Source: Allokutzneria sp. NRRL B-24872 (GTDB lineage: Bacteria > Actinomycetota > Actinomycetes > Mycobacteriales > Pseudonocardiaceae). Taken from it: DNA of 33,071 nt. Location: NCBI RefSeq assembly GCF_002155965.1, contig NZ_MUMH01000008.1:1-33071 (forward strand). The letters are read 5' to 3'. The notes beneath the pieces are model-generated. The model was not told the DNA's origin. It made no database searches and saw only the letters and a list, made by a program, of their open reading frames with translations. Shown piece by piece: positions 8,610 to 16,945 of the stretch; the first letter of the stretch is position 1, and each line of letters opens with the position of its first letter. A program made the position numbers and the translations under genes.

Positions 8610-9398
8610 TCACATCCCCTTCGCCGGGACGAGCTGGAGGTACAGCGTCGTCAGCACGAAGTTCACGAAGAACAGCAGCAGGAACGTGATCACCACGGCC
8701 TGGTTCACCGCGTCGCCGACGCCCTTGGGACCGCCCTTCGGGTTCAGCCCGCGATAGGCCGCGACGATGCCCGCGATGAAGCCGAAGATCACCGCCTTGA
8801 TCTCGCTGATCCACAGGTCCGGCAGCTGCGCCAAGGCGGAGAAGCTGGCCAAGTACGCGCCCGGTGTCCCGTCTTGCAGGATCACGTTGAAGAAGTAGCC
8901 GCCGAGCACGCCCACCACGCTGACCATGCCGTTGAGCAGCAACGCGACCAGCATCGCGGCGAGCACTCTCGGCACGACCAGGCGCTGGATCGGCGAGACG
9001 CCCAGCACCTCCATGGCGTCGATCTCGTCGCGGATCTTGCGCGAGCCCAGGTCCGCGCAGATCGCCGAGCCGCCCGCGCCCGCGATGAGCAGCGCGGTGA
9101 CGATCGGGCTGGCCTGCTGGATCACCGCGAGCACGCTCGCCGCGCCGGTGAACGACTGCGCGCCGAGCTGCCTGGTCAGCGACCCGAGCTGGAGCGCGAT
9201 CACCGCGCCGAACGGGATGGCCACCAGCGCGGTCGGCAGGATCGTGACGCTGGCGATGAACCAGCACTGCTGGATGAACTCGCGCACCTGGAACGGCCGC
9301 TTGAACACGGCCCTGGTGGTGTCCAGGCCCAATGCGAACATCCGGCCGGTCTCCCGCAGCGCTCCGGCTCCGGGGAAGGACGGGCCCGCCTGGGTCAT
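8610..9398 (-). CDS. yrbEA: YrbEA/MlaE-family permease of the Mce transporter
   Basis: A 262-aa membrane protein with the MlaE-family motif (DLGSRKIRDEIDAMEVLGV) in its middle and several hydrophobic helices. ATG 9396-9398 overlaps the stop of the ATPase gene as ATGA. Length and motif match the first permease of actinobacterial mce operons. It should form a permease heterodimer with YrbEB and be driven by the upstream ATPase. Confidence 0.92.
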   Translation of the reverse strand: MTQAGPSFPGAGALRETGRMFALGLDTTRAVFKRPFQVREFIQQCWFIASVTILPTALVAIPFGAVIALQLGSLTRQLGAQSFTGAASVLAVIQQASPIVTALLIAGAGGSAICADLGSRKIRDEIDAMEVLGVSPIQRLVVPRVLAAMLVALLLNGMVSVVGVLGGYFFNVILQDGTPGAYLASFSALAQLPDLWISEIKAVIFGFIAGIVAAYRGLNPKGGPKGVGDAVNQAVVITFLLLFFVNFVLTTLYLQLVPAKGM

Positions 9399-10549
9399 GT
9401 CCGCTCACCCCGATCCCAGCCGATGTCCTGAGGAGCGTTGCGCGGGTACGGGGTCGGCCGCGAGTCGAACGAAGTCGGCAGCGGGATCGGCTGAGTCTGG
9501 TCCGGGTGCTGCTGTGCTGGCGCCGTCGCCGCGTAGAAGCCGTACCGCGCGCGCTCCTCGTCGGAGAGGCTGTCGATGATCGCCTCACGCGCGATGGGCG
9601 GCAGCGTGTGCAGGATGCTCATCACCCGCTGTTTCCTGCGCTCCGCCGCGAGCCGCACGGGCAGGCCCGGCGAGGGCTGGATCTGCGGCACGATGCCCGT
9701 TCCCCCACCGCCCTTCGGCCCGCCGAGCACGTCCATCCCGCCGTTGGCCCGCAGCTCCGCGAGCTCGGCGGCGGCCTGTGCCGCGTCCTTCTCCTCGCTC
9801 ATCCCGATCGGGCCCTGCCTGCGGCCGTTGAGGAACTGCTCCACGACGGGCTCGGTCGAGGTCAGCAGCACCTCGCGCGGGCCGAACATGACCAGTTCGC
9901 GGCGGAACAGCATGCCGATGTTGTCCGGGACCGTGCGCGCGGTGCCGATGTCGTGGGTGACGATCAGGAAGGTGGCGTCGATCTGCGCGTTCAGGTCGAC
10001 GATCAGCTGGTTGAGGTAGGCGACGCGGACCGGGTCCAGGCCGGAGTCCGGCTCGTCGAACAGGATGATCTCCGGGTCGAGCACCAGGGCGCGGGCCAGG
10101 CCGGCGCGCTTGCGCATGCCGCCGGAGATCTCGCCCGGCAGCTTCTTCTCGGCCCCGATGAGGCCGACCATCTCCATCTTCTCCAGCACGATCCGCCGGA
10201 CTTCGGCCTCGGTCTTGCGGGTGTGCTCGCGCAGCGGGAAGGCGATGTTGTCGAAGAGGCTCATCGACCCGAACAGCGCGCCGTCCTGGAACAGCACGCC
10301 GAAGAGCTTGCGGGTCTCGTAGAGCTTGTGCTCGGAGCAGCGGCAGATGTCGACGCCGTTGATCACGACCTTGCCGCGCTCCGGGCGCAGCAGGCCGACC
10401 AAGGACTTCAGGAACACCGACTTCCCGGTGCCCGACGGCCCCAGCAGAACGCTGATCTCCCCTGGCGGGAGGTTCAGCGTGACGTCCTGCCAGATGGTCT
10501 GTTTCCCGAAGGACTTGGACAAGCCCTCGACGACCACCTCGACGCCCAT
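9395..10549 (-). CDS. mkl: Mkl/MlaF-type ABC transporter ATPase of the Mce system
   Basis: A 384-aa ABC ATPase: Walker A GPSGTGKS at residues 37-44, signature ISGGMRKRAGLARAL, Walker B IILFDEPDSGLDP, and the switch histidine in VTHDIGTA. After the nucleotide-binding domain (about 1-245) comes an extension of about 140 residues ending in a Pro-rich tail, as in the Mkl ATPases of actinobacteria, which are longer than MlaF. It is first in the mce operon and 228 nt downstream of rplL. In Mycobacterium tuberculosis mkl also follows rplL, but unlinked from yrbE/mce genes; here the whole transporter is together. It energises lipid or sterol import. Confidence 0.93.
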   Translation of the reverse strand: MGVEVVVEGLSKSFGKQTIWQDVTLNLPPGEISVLLGPSGTGKSVFLKSLVGLLRPERGKVVINGVDICRCSEHKLYETRKLFGVLFQDGALFGSMSLFDNIAFPLREHTRKTEAEVRRIVLEKMEMVGLIGAEKKLPGEISGGMRKRAGLARALVLDPEIILFDEPDSGLDPVRVAYLNQLIVDLNAQIDATFLIVTHDIGTARTVPDNIGMLFRRELVMFGPREVLLTSTEPVVEQFLNGRRQGPIGMSEEKDAAQAAAELAELRANGGMDVLGGPKGGGGTGIVPQIQPSPGLPVRLAAERRKQRVMSILHTLPPIAREAIIDSLSDEERARYGFYAATAPAQQHPDQTQPIPLPTSFDSRPTPYPRNAPQDIGWDRGERT

Positions 10550-10704
10550 CGCACCTCCTGCTCGTCACCGCTTCCCCGGGGTGAGGGGAAACATGAAAGC
10601 AGACGCCGCGGCGATCGGCGTCACATCCGGTCAACGAGACTGTCCGCCGGAAGTTACTGCCGAGTTCGACTGGTGGTCACGGCTGGATAACGGGCCGGGA
10701 ACGA

Positions 10705-10742
10705 CAGTGGGGCAGGTCCTGCGAACAGGACCTGCCCCACTG
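10705..10742 (-). terminator. Strong hairpin terminator after rplL
   Basis: A perfect 17-bp inverted repeat (10705-10721 with 10726-10742) around a 4-nt loop lies 36 nt after the rplL stop. No U-run follows, as is common in high-GC actinobacteria. It separates ribosomal protein transcription from the mce operon. The 155 nt between it and mkl must hold the mce promoter if read-through is blocked; no clear -35/-10 pair was identified there. Confidence 0.85.
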
Positions 10743-10777
10743 CGGCAGTTCTCACCAGCGGCGCTAGGCCGCCATGA

Positions 10778-11164
10778 TCACTTGATGGAGACGGCGGCGC
10801 CGGCGGCGACCAGCTTCTCCTTGGCGGCCTCGGCGGCCTCCTTGTTGACGCCCTCGAGGATGGGCTTCGGCGCGCCCTCGACGAGCTCCTTGGCCTCCTT
10901 GAGGCCCAGGCCGGTGACGACCTCGCGGACGACCTTGATGACCTGGATCTTCTTGTCACCCGCGGAGTCGAGGATGACGTTGAACTCGGTCTGCTCCTCG
11001 GCGGCCTCGGCGCCGGCAGCGGCACCCGGGGCAGCGGCGATCGCGACCGGCGCGGCGGCGGTGACCTCGAACTTGTCCTCGAACGCCTTCACGAACTCGG
11101 AGAGCTCGAGCAGGGTCATCTCACCGAAAACGTCCAACAGCTCGTCGGTGCTGAGCTTCGCCAT
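10778..11164 (-). CDS. rplL: 50S ribosomal protein L7/L12
   Basis: A 128-aa acidic protein with the N-terminal dimerisation segment ([20 protein letters not shown]), an Ala/Gly-rich hinge at about residues 43-56, and the globular C-terminal domain ([20 protein letters not shown]). Length is standard. It forms the stalk that recruits translation GTPases, bound through L10. ATG at 11162-11164 is preceded by a purine-rich AAGGAAAGG site. It lies 69 nt downstream of rplJ in the same operon. Confidence 0.98.
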   Translation of the reverse strand: MAKLSTDELLDVFGEMTLLELSEFVKAFEDKFEVTAAAPVAIAAAPGAAAGAEAAEEQTEFNVILDSAGDKKIQVIKVVREVVTGLGLKEAKELVEGAPKPILEGVNKEAAEAAKEKLVAAGAAVSIK

Positions 11165-11233
11165 GGTGGCGGTTTCCTTTCCTTACGTGCGCCGTTGGTG
11201 TTGCTACGCGCGGGCGCGGAATGTGGGGGTTGG

Positions 11234-11779
11234 TCAGCTCTCGTCCGCAGGAGCGGCGTCGCCGGCGGCGGCGCGCTTGTCCTGCAGTGCGGCTGCCAGG
11301 CGGGCCACCTGCGAGGCCGGGGCGGCGAACAGCCCGGCGGCCTTGGTGAGGTTGCCCTTCATCGCGCCCGCCAGCTTGGCGAGCAGGACCTCACGGGAGT
11401 CGAGGTCCGCGATCTGGTTGACCTCGTCGACGGACAAGGGACGGCCATCCATGTAGCCGCCCTTGATGACAAGGGCCTTGTGCTCCTTCGCGAAGGTCCG
11501 GATCGCCTTCGCGGCGTCCACCGGCTCACCCTTGACAAAGGCGATCGCGGTGGGGCCGACGAGCAGGTCGTCCAGGCCCTCGAAGCCCGCCTCCGAGGCG
11601 GCGCGCTTGACGAGGGTGTTCTTCGCGACGGTGTACGCCACGCCGTCGCCGAGGGCGCGCCGCAGCTCGGTGAGCTGCGCCATGGAAAGCCCTCGGTACT
11701 CGGTGACGACCGCAGCCGAGCTGCCACGGAACCTGTCCGCGATCTCGGCGACGGCCTCAACCTTTCCAGGCTTTGCCAT
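11234..11779 (-). CDS. rplJ: 50S ribosomal protein L10
   Basis: A 181-aa protein starting at ATG 11777-11779 behind GAGGAGGCGACC; the frame is open further upstream through the leader, but this start matches the family ([18 protein letters not shown]). It has L10 features [19 protein letters not shown] and [10 protein letters not shown], with the C-terminal helices that bind L12 dimers. Together with rplL it forms the L10-L12 stalk operon. Expression is probably autoregulated through the L10 leader just upstream. Confidence 0.98.
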   Translation of the reverse strand: MAKPGKVEAVAEIADRFRGSSAAVVTEYRGLSMAQLTELRRALGDGVAYTVAKNTLVKRAASEAGFEGLDDLLVGPTAIAFVKGEPVDAAKAIRTFAKEHKALVIKGGYMDGRPLSVDEVNQIADLDSREVLLAKLAGAMKGNLTKAAGLFAAPASQVARLAAALQDKRAAAGDAAPADES

Positions 11780-11859
11780 GGTCGCCTCCTCTCTGCTTCT
11801 TCGTCTCAATCCACAGCGAAGAGCGCGGACCGGGGGGTCCACGCCGGATTCAGGCTGGG

Positions 11860-12019
11860 AGAAACGAAAGAAGCCCCGGCGCAAGGGCACGGGGCTAGGA
11901 GATCCAGCACGCGCGAACGTGCCAAAAAGTCGCCTCGTCCTCCTGCGCGGGCGCCCTCCCGGGCCTTAGTCCTCACCCGCCCGGGAGCGGGGGAGATAAC
12001 CAGCGGTCTTCGGTGGAAC
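11860..12019 (-). promoter_or_regulatory. L10 leader (ribosomal protein autoregulatory RNA)
   Basis: The roughly 160-nt leader before rplJ carries the ACCGAAGACCGCTGG segment found at the start of actinobacterial L10 leaders. A 9-bp stem (11956-11964 with 11979-11987) follows, then a pyrimidine-rich CGACTTTTTGG segment, then a G+C hairpin (AGCCCCG/CGGGGCT, 11872-11896 region) with a TTCTTT run after it that looks like an attenuator. L10-L12 binds such leaders to repress its own operon. Boundaries are approximate, and a covariance-model search would fix them. Confidence 0.75.
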
Positions 12020-12026
12020 GACAGCC

Positions 12027-12056
12027 AGCCTACGTCAAGCCCCCGCACGCACCCAA
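12027..12056 (-). promoter_or_regulatory. Candidate promoter of rplJ-rplL
   Basis: On the minus strand a TTGGGT element (12051-12056) is followed after 18 nt by TAGGCT (12027-12032), resembling a housekeeping sigma promoter. A start site near 12019 would begin the transcript at the L10 leader. A TTGACG also overlaps this region (just before TAGGCT) but has no well-placed -10. Confidence 0.45.
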
Positions 12057-12131
12057 ATCGGGGTCTAGTGCCCCGTCGGCTACCGGCCCCGCACCCGCTA
12101 CCGGCACGATGGACGGCAACAGGAGGTGACC

Positions 12132-13025
12132 GTGTCGCAACCGAACCAGCTTCCCCCGTCACGGGAGAACCCGAGCCCGCCGAAGGGTCCCAGCGGCAAA
12201 CCAGTCCTCGCATGGTTCACCCAGCGCCGACTGATCGGGTTGAGCCTCGCGATCACGTCGCTGGTGCTCTGGCCGTTCACCGAGTGGTCGTGGTGGCCTC
12301 TTGCGGGCGCACTCGCATTCGGCTTCCTCGTCCGCATCCTGCGACTGGATCAACTGCTCCCGGGTTGGTCGGGCATCGCGACCCTGGCCGTCGCCGCCGT
12401 GTGGCTGGTGAACATCACGACCGGCTGGAGCTGGGCCATCCTTCTCGGCCTGCTCGTACTGGCCCTCGGGGTACCGAGGCTGCCGAGGTTCGAGCTGCTG
12501 ATCATCGGCGTGGTCCTCGTGGTCGTGGGAGCCGTCGGCGCGATCTGGTGGCGCATCGGCGACGAACAGGTGCGGGCGGAGCAGCGCGCCCAGGATTCGG
12601 CGTTCCTGCGGGTCAGTGGTTTGCCTCCGACACCGGTACGAGCGCTGCGGGCGCTGCTCGCCTACATCGGCAAGAACGACCCGGGCAACGGCCATCCCGA
12701 GGCACCAGGAGGCGCGTGCGGTCTGCTCTCCCCCGTTGCCCGTGCCGAGTTCGCATCGGCCAACAACGCTCCCGATTGCACGTCGGCGGTGCGCCTGCTC
12801 GCAGGGAAGGTCACCGATCCGTTGCGCTATCCGAAGGTCATCGAGAATCAAGTGAAGACCAAGGAGACCGGGATCTCCGCCAGCCTGGATGCGTGCCAAC
12901 TCTCCTGGGAACCCCCGATGAACAGCGCACCCGCAGGTGATCCGGGGCCACAGCTCGGCCGACTGGAACTCCAGAAGCAGATGAACGCCGGTTGGTTGAT
13001 CATGTCTTACAAGACGTCCTGCTAG
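12132..13025 (+). CDS. Membrane protein of unknown function with C-terminal extracytoplasmic domain
   Basis: A 297-aa protein. GTG 12132 is chosen because AGGAGG (12121-12126) lies 5 nt before it; the earlier GTG at 12126 overlaps that site. A Pro-rich cytoplasmic N-terminus of about 30 residues is followed by about five hydrophobic segments (roughly 35-48, 53-68, 80-96, 100-114, 120-140) rich in Trp. A domain of about 155 residues then follows with four cysteines (GGACGLL, PDCTSAV, LDACQL and the C-terminal KTSC), which could form two disulfides outside the cell. I do not recognise the family. It is divergent from rplJ and convergent with rplA, sharing a terminator with the latter. Confidence 0.8.
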   Translation: MSQPNQLPPSRENPSPPKGPSGKPVLAWFTQRRLIGLSLAITSLVLWPFTEWSWWPLAGALAFGFLVRILRLDQLLPGWSGIATLAVAAVWLVNITTGWSWAILLGLLVLALGVPRLPRFELLIIGVVLVVVGAVGAIWWRIGDEQVRAEQRAQDSAFLRVSGLPPTPVRALRALLAYIGKNDPGNGHPEAPGGACGLLSPVARAEFASANNAPDCTSAVRLLAGKVTDPLRYPKVIENQVKTKETGISASLDACQLSWEPPMNSAPAGDPGPQLGRLELQKQMNAGWLIMSYKTSC

Positions 13026-13048
13026 CGCTCTTCAGGGCCGAAACAGCG

Positions 13049-13083
13049 AAAAGGCGGTCGTCCCCGTGGGGCGACCGCCTTTT
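13049..13083. terminator. Bidirectional terminator between the unknown membrane protein gene and rplA
   Basis: A perfect 12-bp stem, AAAAGGCGGTCG (13049-13060) with CGACCGCCTTTT (13072-13083), surrounds an 11-nt loop. It gives a T-run on both strands and lies between two convergent genes, so it can end transcription from both sides. Confidence 0.92.
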
Positions 13084-13102
13084 CGGCGTCAGTGCGCGGG
13101 TG

Positions 13103-13819
13103 TCAGGCGGAGGCCTCGTCCGTCAGCAGCGCGCGGGTGCGGTTCGGGTCGACCGGGATGCCGGGGCCCGTGGTGGTGCTGAAGGTGACCTTCTTGATGT
13201 AGCGGCCCTTCGCGGCGGACGGCTTGGCCCGCAGGATCTCGTCGAGGGCGGCGGCGTAGTTCTCCACCAGCTTCTCGGTGTCGAAGGAGGACTTGCCGAT
13301 CACCAGGTGCAGGTTGGCCTGCTTGTCGACGCGGAAGTTGATCTTTCCGCCCTTGATCTCGTTGACGGCCTTGGTCACGTCGGGGGTGACGGTGCCGGTC
13401 TTGGGGTTCGGCATGAGGCCGCGCGGGCCGAGCACGCGGGCGATGCGACCGACCTTGGCCATCTGGTCCGGGGTGGCGATGGCAGCGTCGAAGTCCAGCC
13501 AGCCGCCCTGGATGCGGGCGATCAGCTCGTCCGAGCCCACGGCGTCGGCACCGGCGGCCTCGGCCTCGGCGGCCTTGTCACCGACGGCGAAGACGATGAC
13601 GCGGGCGGTCTTGCCGGTGCCGTGCGGCAGGTTCACGGTGCCGCGGACCATCTGGTCGGCCTTGCGCGGGTCGACACCCAGGCGCATGGCGACCTCGACG
13701 GTGGCGTCCATCTTGGTGGAGGCGGTGTCCTTGGCCAAGCCGACCGCCTGCAGCGGCGAGTACAGCTTGTCCTTGTCGATCTTGGTGGACGCCTCGCGGT
13801 AAGCCTTGCTGCGCTTCAT
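13103..13819 (-). CDS. rplA: 50S ribosomal protein L1
   Basis: A 238-aa protein of standard L1 length from ATG 13817-13819 with an AGGACAG site before it. It shows the L1 signature (RNLPHGTGK-type segment [15 protein letters not shown]) and the [17 protein letters not shown] motif in the second domain. L1 binds 23S rRNA at the E-site stalk and usually represses its own operon. Normally rplK precedes rplA; here rplA follows nusG directly with an 86-nt gap. Confidence 0.98.
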   Translation of the reverse strand: MKRSKAYREASTKIDKDKLYSPLQAVGLAKDTASTKMDATVEVAMRLGVDPRKADQMVRGTVNLPHGTGKTARVIVFAVGDKAAEAEAAGADAVGSDELIARIQGGWLDFDAAIATPDQMAKVGRIARVLGPRGLMPNPKTGTVTPDVTKAVNEIKGGKINFRVDKQANLHLVIGKSSFDTEKLVENYAAALDEILRAKPSAAKGRYIKKVTFSTTTGPGIPVDPNRTRALLTDEASA

Positions 13820-13845
13820 GTTCTGTCCTCGGTTCTGGATCAGTA

Positions 13846-13873
13846 GTGGTACGAGCCGCGCTGGCTCTCCCAC
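13846..13873 (-). promoter_or_regulatory. Candidate L1-binding translational operator upstream of rplA
   Basis: On the minus strand the mRNA can fold as an outer stem GTGG/CCAC (13870-13873 with 13846-13849), an asymmetric GA/GTA internal loop, an inner stem GAGCC/GGCTC and a 5-nt loop. An asymmetric internal loop between two short stems is the known form of L1-binding leaders that mimic the 23S rRNA site. It ends 26 nt before the rplA ATG. This is read from sequence only. Confidence 0.55.
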
Positions 13874-13905
13874 GCTTTCTTCTGTGGAACGACCGGCCGA
13901 GCCGG

Positions 13906-14712
13906 TCAGATCTTGGAGACCTGGGTGAAGGAGAGCTCGACCGGGGTCTCCCGGCCGAAGATCGACACCAGCACCTTGAGCTTCTGCGCGTCCGGGCTGA
14001 CCTCGCTGATGGTGGCGGGCAGCGTGGCGAACGGGCCGTCCATGACGGTGACGGACTCGCCGACCTCGAAGTCCACCTCGATGGTGGGCTTGGCGACGCT
14101 GGCGGCGGCCTTCTTGCCGGGCTCCGCGGCGGCCTTGTCCTTCTCCACCTGCGGGGCGAGGAACTTGAAGACCTCGTCCAGGGTCAGCGGCGAGGGCTTG
14201 GAGGTCGCGCCGACGAAGCCGGTGACGCCGGGGGTGTTGCGCACCGCGCTCCACGAGGCGTCGTTGAGCTCCATCCGGACCAGGATGTAGCCGGGCAGCA
14301 CCTTGCGCTGCACCTGCTTGCGCTGGCCGTTCTTGATCTCGGTGACCTCCTCGGTCGGCACCTCGACCTGGAAGATGAAGTCCTCCATGTCGAGGGTCCC
14401 GATCCGGGTCTCGAGGTTCGCCTTGACCTTGTTCTCGTAGCCGGCGTAGGAGTGCACGACGTACCAGTCACCGGGCGCGTGGCGCAGGGCCTCGCGCAGC
14501 TCGGCGACGGGGTCCTCGACGGGCTCGTCGACGTCCTCCGCCGACTCCTCAGACTCGTCGGTGTCCGCGGTGTCCACGTCGCCGACGGGGTCGCCTGCGG
14601 AGTCCTCGCCAACCGGTTCGACGTGCTCGGAGTCACCGTCGCTGGTCGCGGCGGCGTGCACCTGCTCGTCGGACAGGTCGGCCAGCTCCTGGCCGCCGTC
14701 GGTGGAGGTCAC
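13906..14712 (-). CDS. nusG: Transcription termination/antitermination factor NusG
   Basis: A 268-aa protein. The frame is open to an ATG at 14823, but GTG 14710-14712 gives the usual actinobacterial N-terminus (a long acidic extension of about 80 residues). The NGN domain begins near [18 protein letters not shown] and includes [13 protein letters not shown] and TPGVTGFVG. The KOW domain follows ([19 protein letters not shown] ... [17 protein letters not shown]). It couples RNA polymerase with Rho or the ribosome. It lies 195 nt downstream of secE in the classical secE-nusG order. What normally follows, rplK, is missing. Confidence 0.97.
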   Translation of the reverse strand: MTSTDGGQELADLSDEQVHAAATSDGDSEHVEPVGEDSAGDPVGDVDTADTDESEESAEDVDEPVEDPVAELREALRHAPGDWYVVHSYAGYENKVKANLETRIGTLDMEDFIFQVEVPTEEVTEIKNGQRKQVQRKVLPGYILVRMELNDASWSAVRNTPGVTGFVGATSKPSPLTLDEVFKFLAPQVEKDKAAAEPGKKAAASVAKPTIEVDFEVGESVTVMDGPFATLPATISEVSPDAQKLKVLVSIFGRETPVELSFTQVSKI

Positions 14713-14907
14713 AGTCGGTCTCGCTTCCTCTCGTACGTCGCGGGTCCGACCGAAGGGGTCCGACCGGCCGGCCCGGAATCCGGGCCGGGGCGACGACATG
14801 GTCTGTACACGCCTCGCCCGCACTGGGTTCCCTGTGCAGGTTCCCCGCAGTCCCCGCGGTGCGCCACCCGAGCGCGCCGCGCGTCCGGCGACCGGTGAGA
14901 CCCGGTC

Positions 14908-15303
14908 CTAGCCGAACAGCCAGAGGACGCCCTGCGCGAAGGCGACGTCCAGGCCCGCGACCAGCCCCACCATGAAGGCGACGAAGACCAGCACCACGGC
15001 GGTGTAGGTCACCAGCTGCTTGCGCGTCGGCCAGATGACCTTGCGGAGTTCTGCGACGACCTCGCGGAGGAACCGGCCGAAGCGCTTGAAGGGGTTGCCC
15101 TTCTTCTGCTGCTCCTGGCGGTCGCGGGAGGGCGTCGGCTTGCCCTTGACGTCCCCGCTCGCGGAGGCACCCTCGGACCGCTTGGCCGCACGGCGCGAGG
15201 CCGGACGCGCGGAGCCGCGGCGCTCACGCCGCGCCGCAGCGGTAACCGGACGGGAGGTGTCGTCAGACCCTTCCGACCGTTCCTGCTCGCTGCGCTCACT
15301 CAC
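14908..15303 (-). CDS. secE: Preprotein translocase subunit SecE
   Basis: A 131-aa protein from GTG 15301-15303 behind GAGGAG. A charged, low-complexity N-terminal extension of about 75 residues is followed by the conserved SecE segment (FLREVVAELRKVIWPTRKQ) and a single membrane helix (about residues 98-120). SecE clamps SecY in the Sec channel. The single helix with a long N-terminal extension is the actinobacterial form. It lies 36 nt downstream of tRNA-Trp, as in mycobacteria, so the tRNA and secE may share a transcript. Confidence 0.97.
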   Translation of the reverse strand: MSERSEQERSEGSDDTSRPVTAAARRERRGSARPASRRAAKRSEGASASGDVKGKPTPSRDRQEQQKKGNPFKRFGRFLREVVAELRKVIWPTRKQLVTYTAVVLVFVAFMVGLVAGLDVAFAQGVLWLFG

Positions 15304-15339
15304 GCGAACTCCTCGCTTTGCTGACCGACTGCGTCGACG

Positions 15340-15412
<73 letters not shown>

Positions 15413-15509
15413 TCGTGATCGCCTTGGCACACCGCGATCACGTTCGGGAAGCGTACTGCACCGTGTCGCCTGACTCGCGAGCAGGTGCCAGCAACGCTTC
15501 CGAACGTCG

Positions 15510-15515
15510 AGTCTA
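15510..15515 (-). promoter_or_regulatory. Possible -10 element for trpT-secE-nusG
   Basis: TAGACT on the minus strand in the spacer between the aminotransferase gene and tRNA-Trp fits the TANNNT -10 pattern. A TTGGAG lies 19 nt upstream of it, a long spacer. A second candidate, TACGCT, lies nearer the tRNA. The choice between them is uncertain. Confidence 0.3.
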
Positions 15516-15605
15516 GGGCACACCCGCCCCCGGACTCCAACCGGTTGCCCGCCCACGGGGTGGGCGGCGTGAAAAGCGCTGACCGCCGCGTGCCACGATT
15601 CCCCC

Positions 15606-16859
15606 ATGGCTGCCTCCGACGCACCTACCGTCACCAGCGACTCCGTCTCCCCCGCCGCCCGACGCCGCGTGTCCGCCCGAGTGGGCGGGATCGCCGAGTC
15701 GGCCACCCTCGCCGTGGACGCCAAGGCCAAGGCGCTCAAGGCCGCAGGCCGCCCCGTGATCGGCTTCGGCGCCGGTGAGCCCGACTTCCCCACGCCCGCC
15801 CCGATCGTCGAGGCCGCGGCCGCCGCCTGCGCCGAGGCGCGCAACCACCGCTACACCCCGGCCGCCGGTCTTCCCGAACTGCGCGAGGCCGTCGCGGCCA
15901 AGACCGCACGCGACACCGGCTACCAGGTCAAGCCCGGCCAGGTGCTGATCACCAACGGTGGCAAGCAGGCCGTCTACCAGGCCTTCGCAACGATCGTCGA
16001 CCCGGGCGACGAGGTGCTGCTACCCGCTCCGTACTGGACCACCTACCCGGAGGCGATCGGCCTCGCCGGCGGTGTCCCGGTGGAGGTCCAGTCCGACGAG
16101 ACCACCGGCTACCTGGTGACCGTCGAGCAGCTGGAGGCGGCGCGCACGCCGAAGACGAAGGTGCTGCTGTTCTGCTCGCCGTCGAACCCGACCGGCGCGG
16201 TCTACCCGCGCGAGCAGGTCGAGGCGATCGGCCGCTGGGCGGTGGAGCACGGGATCTGGGTCATCACCGACGAGATCTACGAGCACCTGACCTACGACGG
16301 CGCCGAGGCCGTGTCCATGCCGGTCGTGGTGCCCGAGCTGGCCGACACCTGCATCGTGGTGAACGGCGTCGCCAAGACCTACGCGATGACCGGCTGGCGG
16401 GTCGGCTGGCTGATCGGGCCGAACGACGTGATCAAGGCCGCGTCGAACTACCAGTCGCACCTGACCTCCAACGTCTGCAACGTGGCGCAGCGCGCGGCGC
16501 TCGCGGCGGTCTCCGGTTCGCTGGAGGCGGTCGCGGACATGCGCTCGGCCTTCGACCGGCGCAGGCAGACCATCGTGAAGATGCTCTCGGAGATCCCGGG
16601 TGTGAACTGCCCCACCCCGGAGGGCGCGTTCTACGTGTACCCCTCGGTGAAGGGCTTGCTGGGCAAGGAGATCCGGGGTGTGCGCGCGAACACCAGCGTC
16701 GAGCTGGCCGCGCTCGTGCTGGAGCACGCCGAGGTCGCCGTGGTGCCCGGTGAGGCCTTCGGCACGCCCGGCTACTTCCGCCTGTCCTACGCCCTCGGCG
16801 ACGAGGACCTGGTGACCGGTGTGACGCGGATGGCGGAGCTGCTCCGCGAGGCCCGCTAG
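15606..16859 (+). CDS. aspC: Pyridoxal-phosphate aspartate aminotransferase, class I
   Basis: A 417-aa fold-type I aminotransferase: [10 protein letters not shown] near residue 56, [15 protein letters not shown] (PLP-binding Asp and Tyr), the PLP lysine Lys257 in [16 protein letters not shown], and the substrate-carboxylate arginine in [10 protein letters not shown]. The subgroup is the I-gamma/bacterial AspAT type that transfers amino groups between aspartate and 2-oxoglutarate; some relatives also use prephenate or aromatic substrates, so specificity is not certain. It is the only plus-strand gene in this stretch, divergent from trpT-secE. A strong terminator after it is shared with hadB. 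Confidence 0.92.
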   Translation: MAASDAPTVTSDSVSPAARRRVSARVGGIAESATLAVDAKAKALKAAGRPVIGFGAGEPDFPTPAPIVEAAAAACAEARNHRYTPAAGLPELREAVAAKTARDTGYQVKPGQVLITNGGKQAVYQAFATIVDPGDEVLLPAPYWTTYPEAIGLAGGVPVEVQSDETTGYLVTVEQLEAARTPKTKVLLFCSPSNPTGAVYPREQVEAIGRWAVEHGIWVITDEIYEHLTYDGAEAVSMPVVVPELADTCIVVNGVAKTYAMTGWRVGWLIGPNDVIKAASNYQSHLTSNVCNVAQRAALAAVSGSLEAVADMRSAFDRRRQTIVKMLSEIPGVNCPTPEGAFYVYPSVKGLLGKEIRGVRANTSVELAALVLEHAEVAVVPGEAFGTPGYFRLSYALGDEDLVTGVTRMAELLREAR

Positions 16860-16885
16860 CACCGCGGGAACCAGCGCAGAACGCA

Positions 16886-16928
16886 GAAAGGCCGTTCCGC
16901 TCCCCCTGTGGAGCCGGAACGGCCTTTC
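16886..16928. terminator. Bidirectional terminator between aspC and hadB
   Basis: A long inverted repeat with GAAAGGCCGTTCCG on the left and CGGAACGGCCTTTC on the right lies between the convergent aspC and hadB genes. It has a few unpaired bases near the loop and gives T-runs on both strands. Confidence 0.9.
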
Positions 16929-16945
16929 GCGTGTGTGCGGCCGGA

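Noticed and set aside
11195-12940. Plus-strand open frame of 581 codons across rplJ and the membrane protein gene
   Set aside because: It runs antisense through rplJ and the L10 leader and out of frame through the 297-aa membrane protein, with no sensible start.
13820-14254. Minus-strand extension of the rplA frame into nusG, checked as a possible rplK
   Set aside because: The extension is an Arg/Gly-rich out-of-frame reading of nusG with no L11 motifs.
14713-14823. Earlier ATG starts for nusG
   Set aside because: They would add an Arg-rich segment not typical of NusG; GTG 14712 gives the usual acidic N-terminus.
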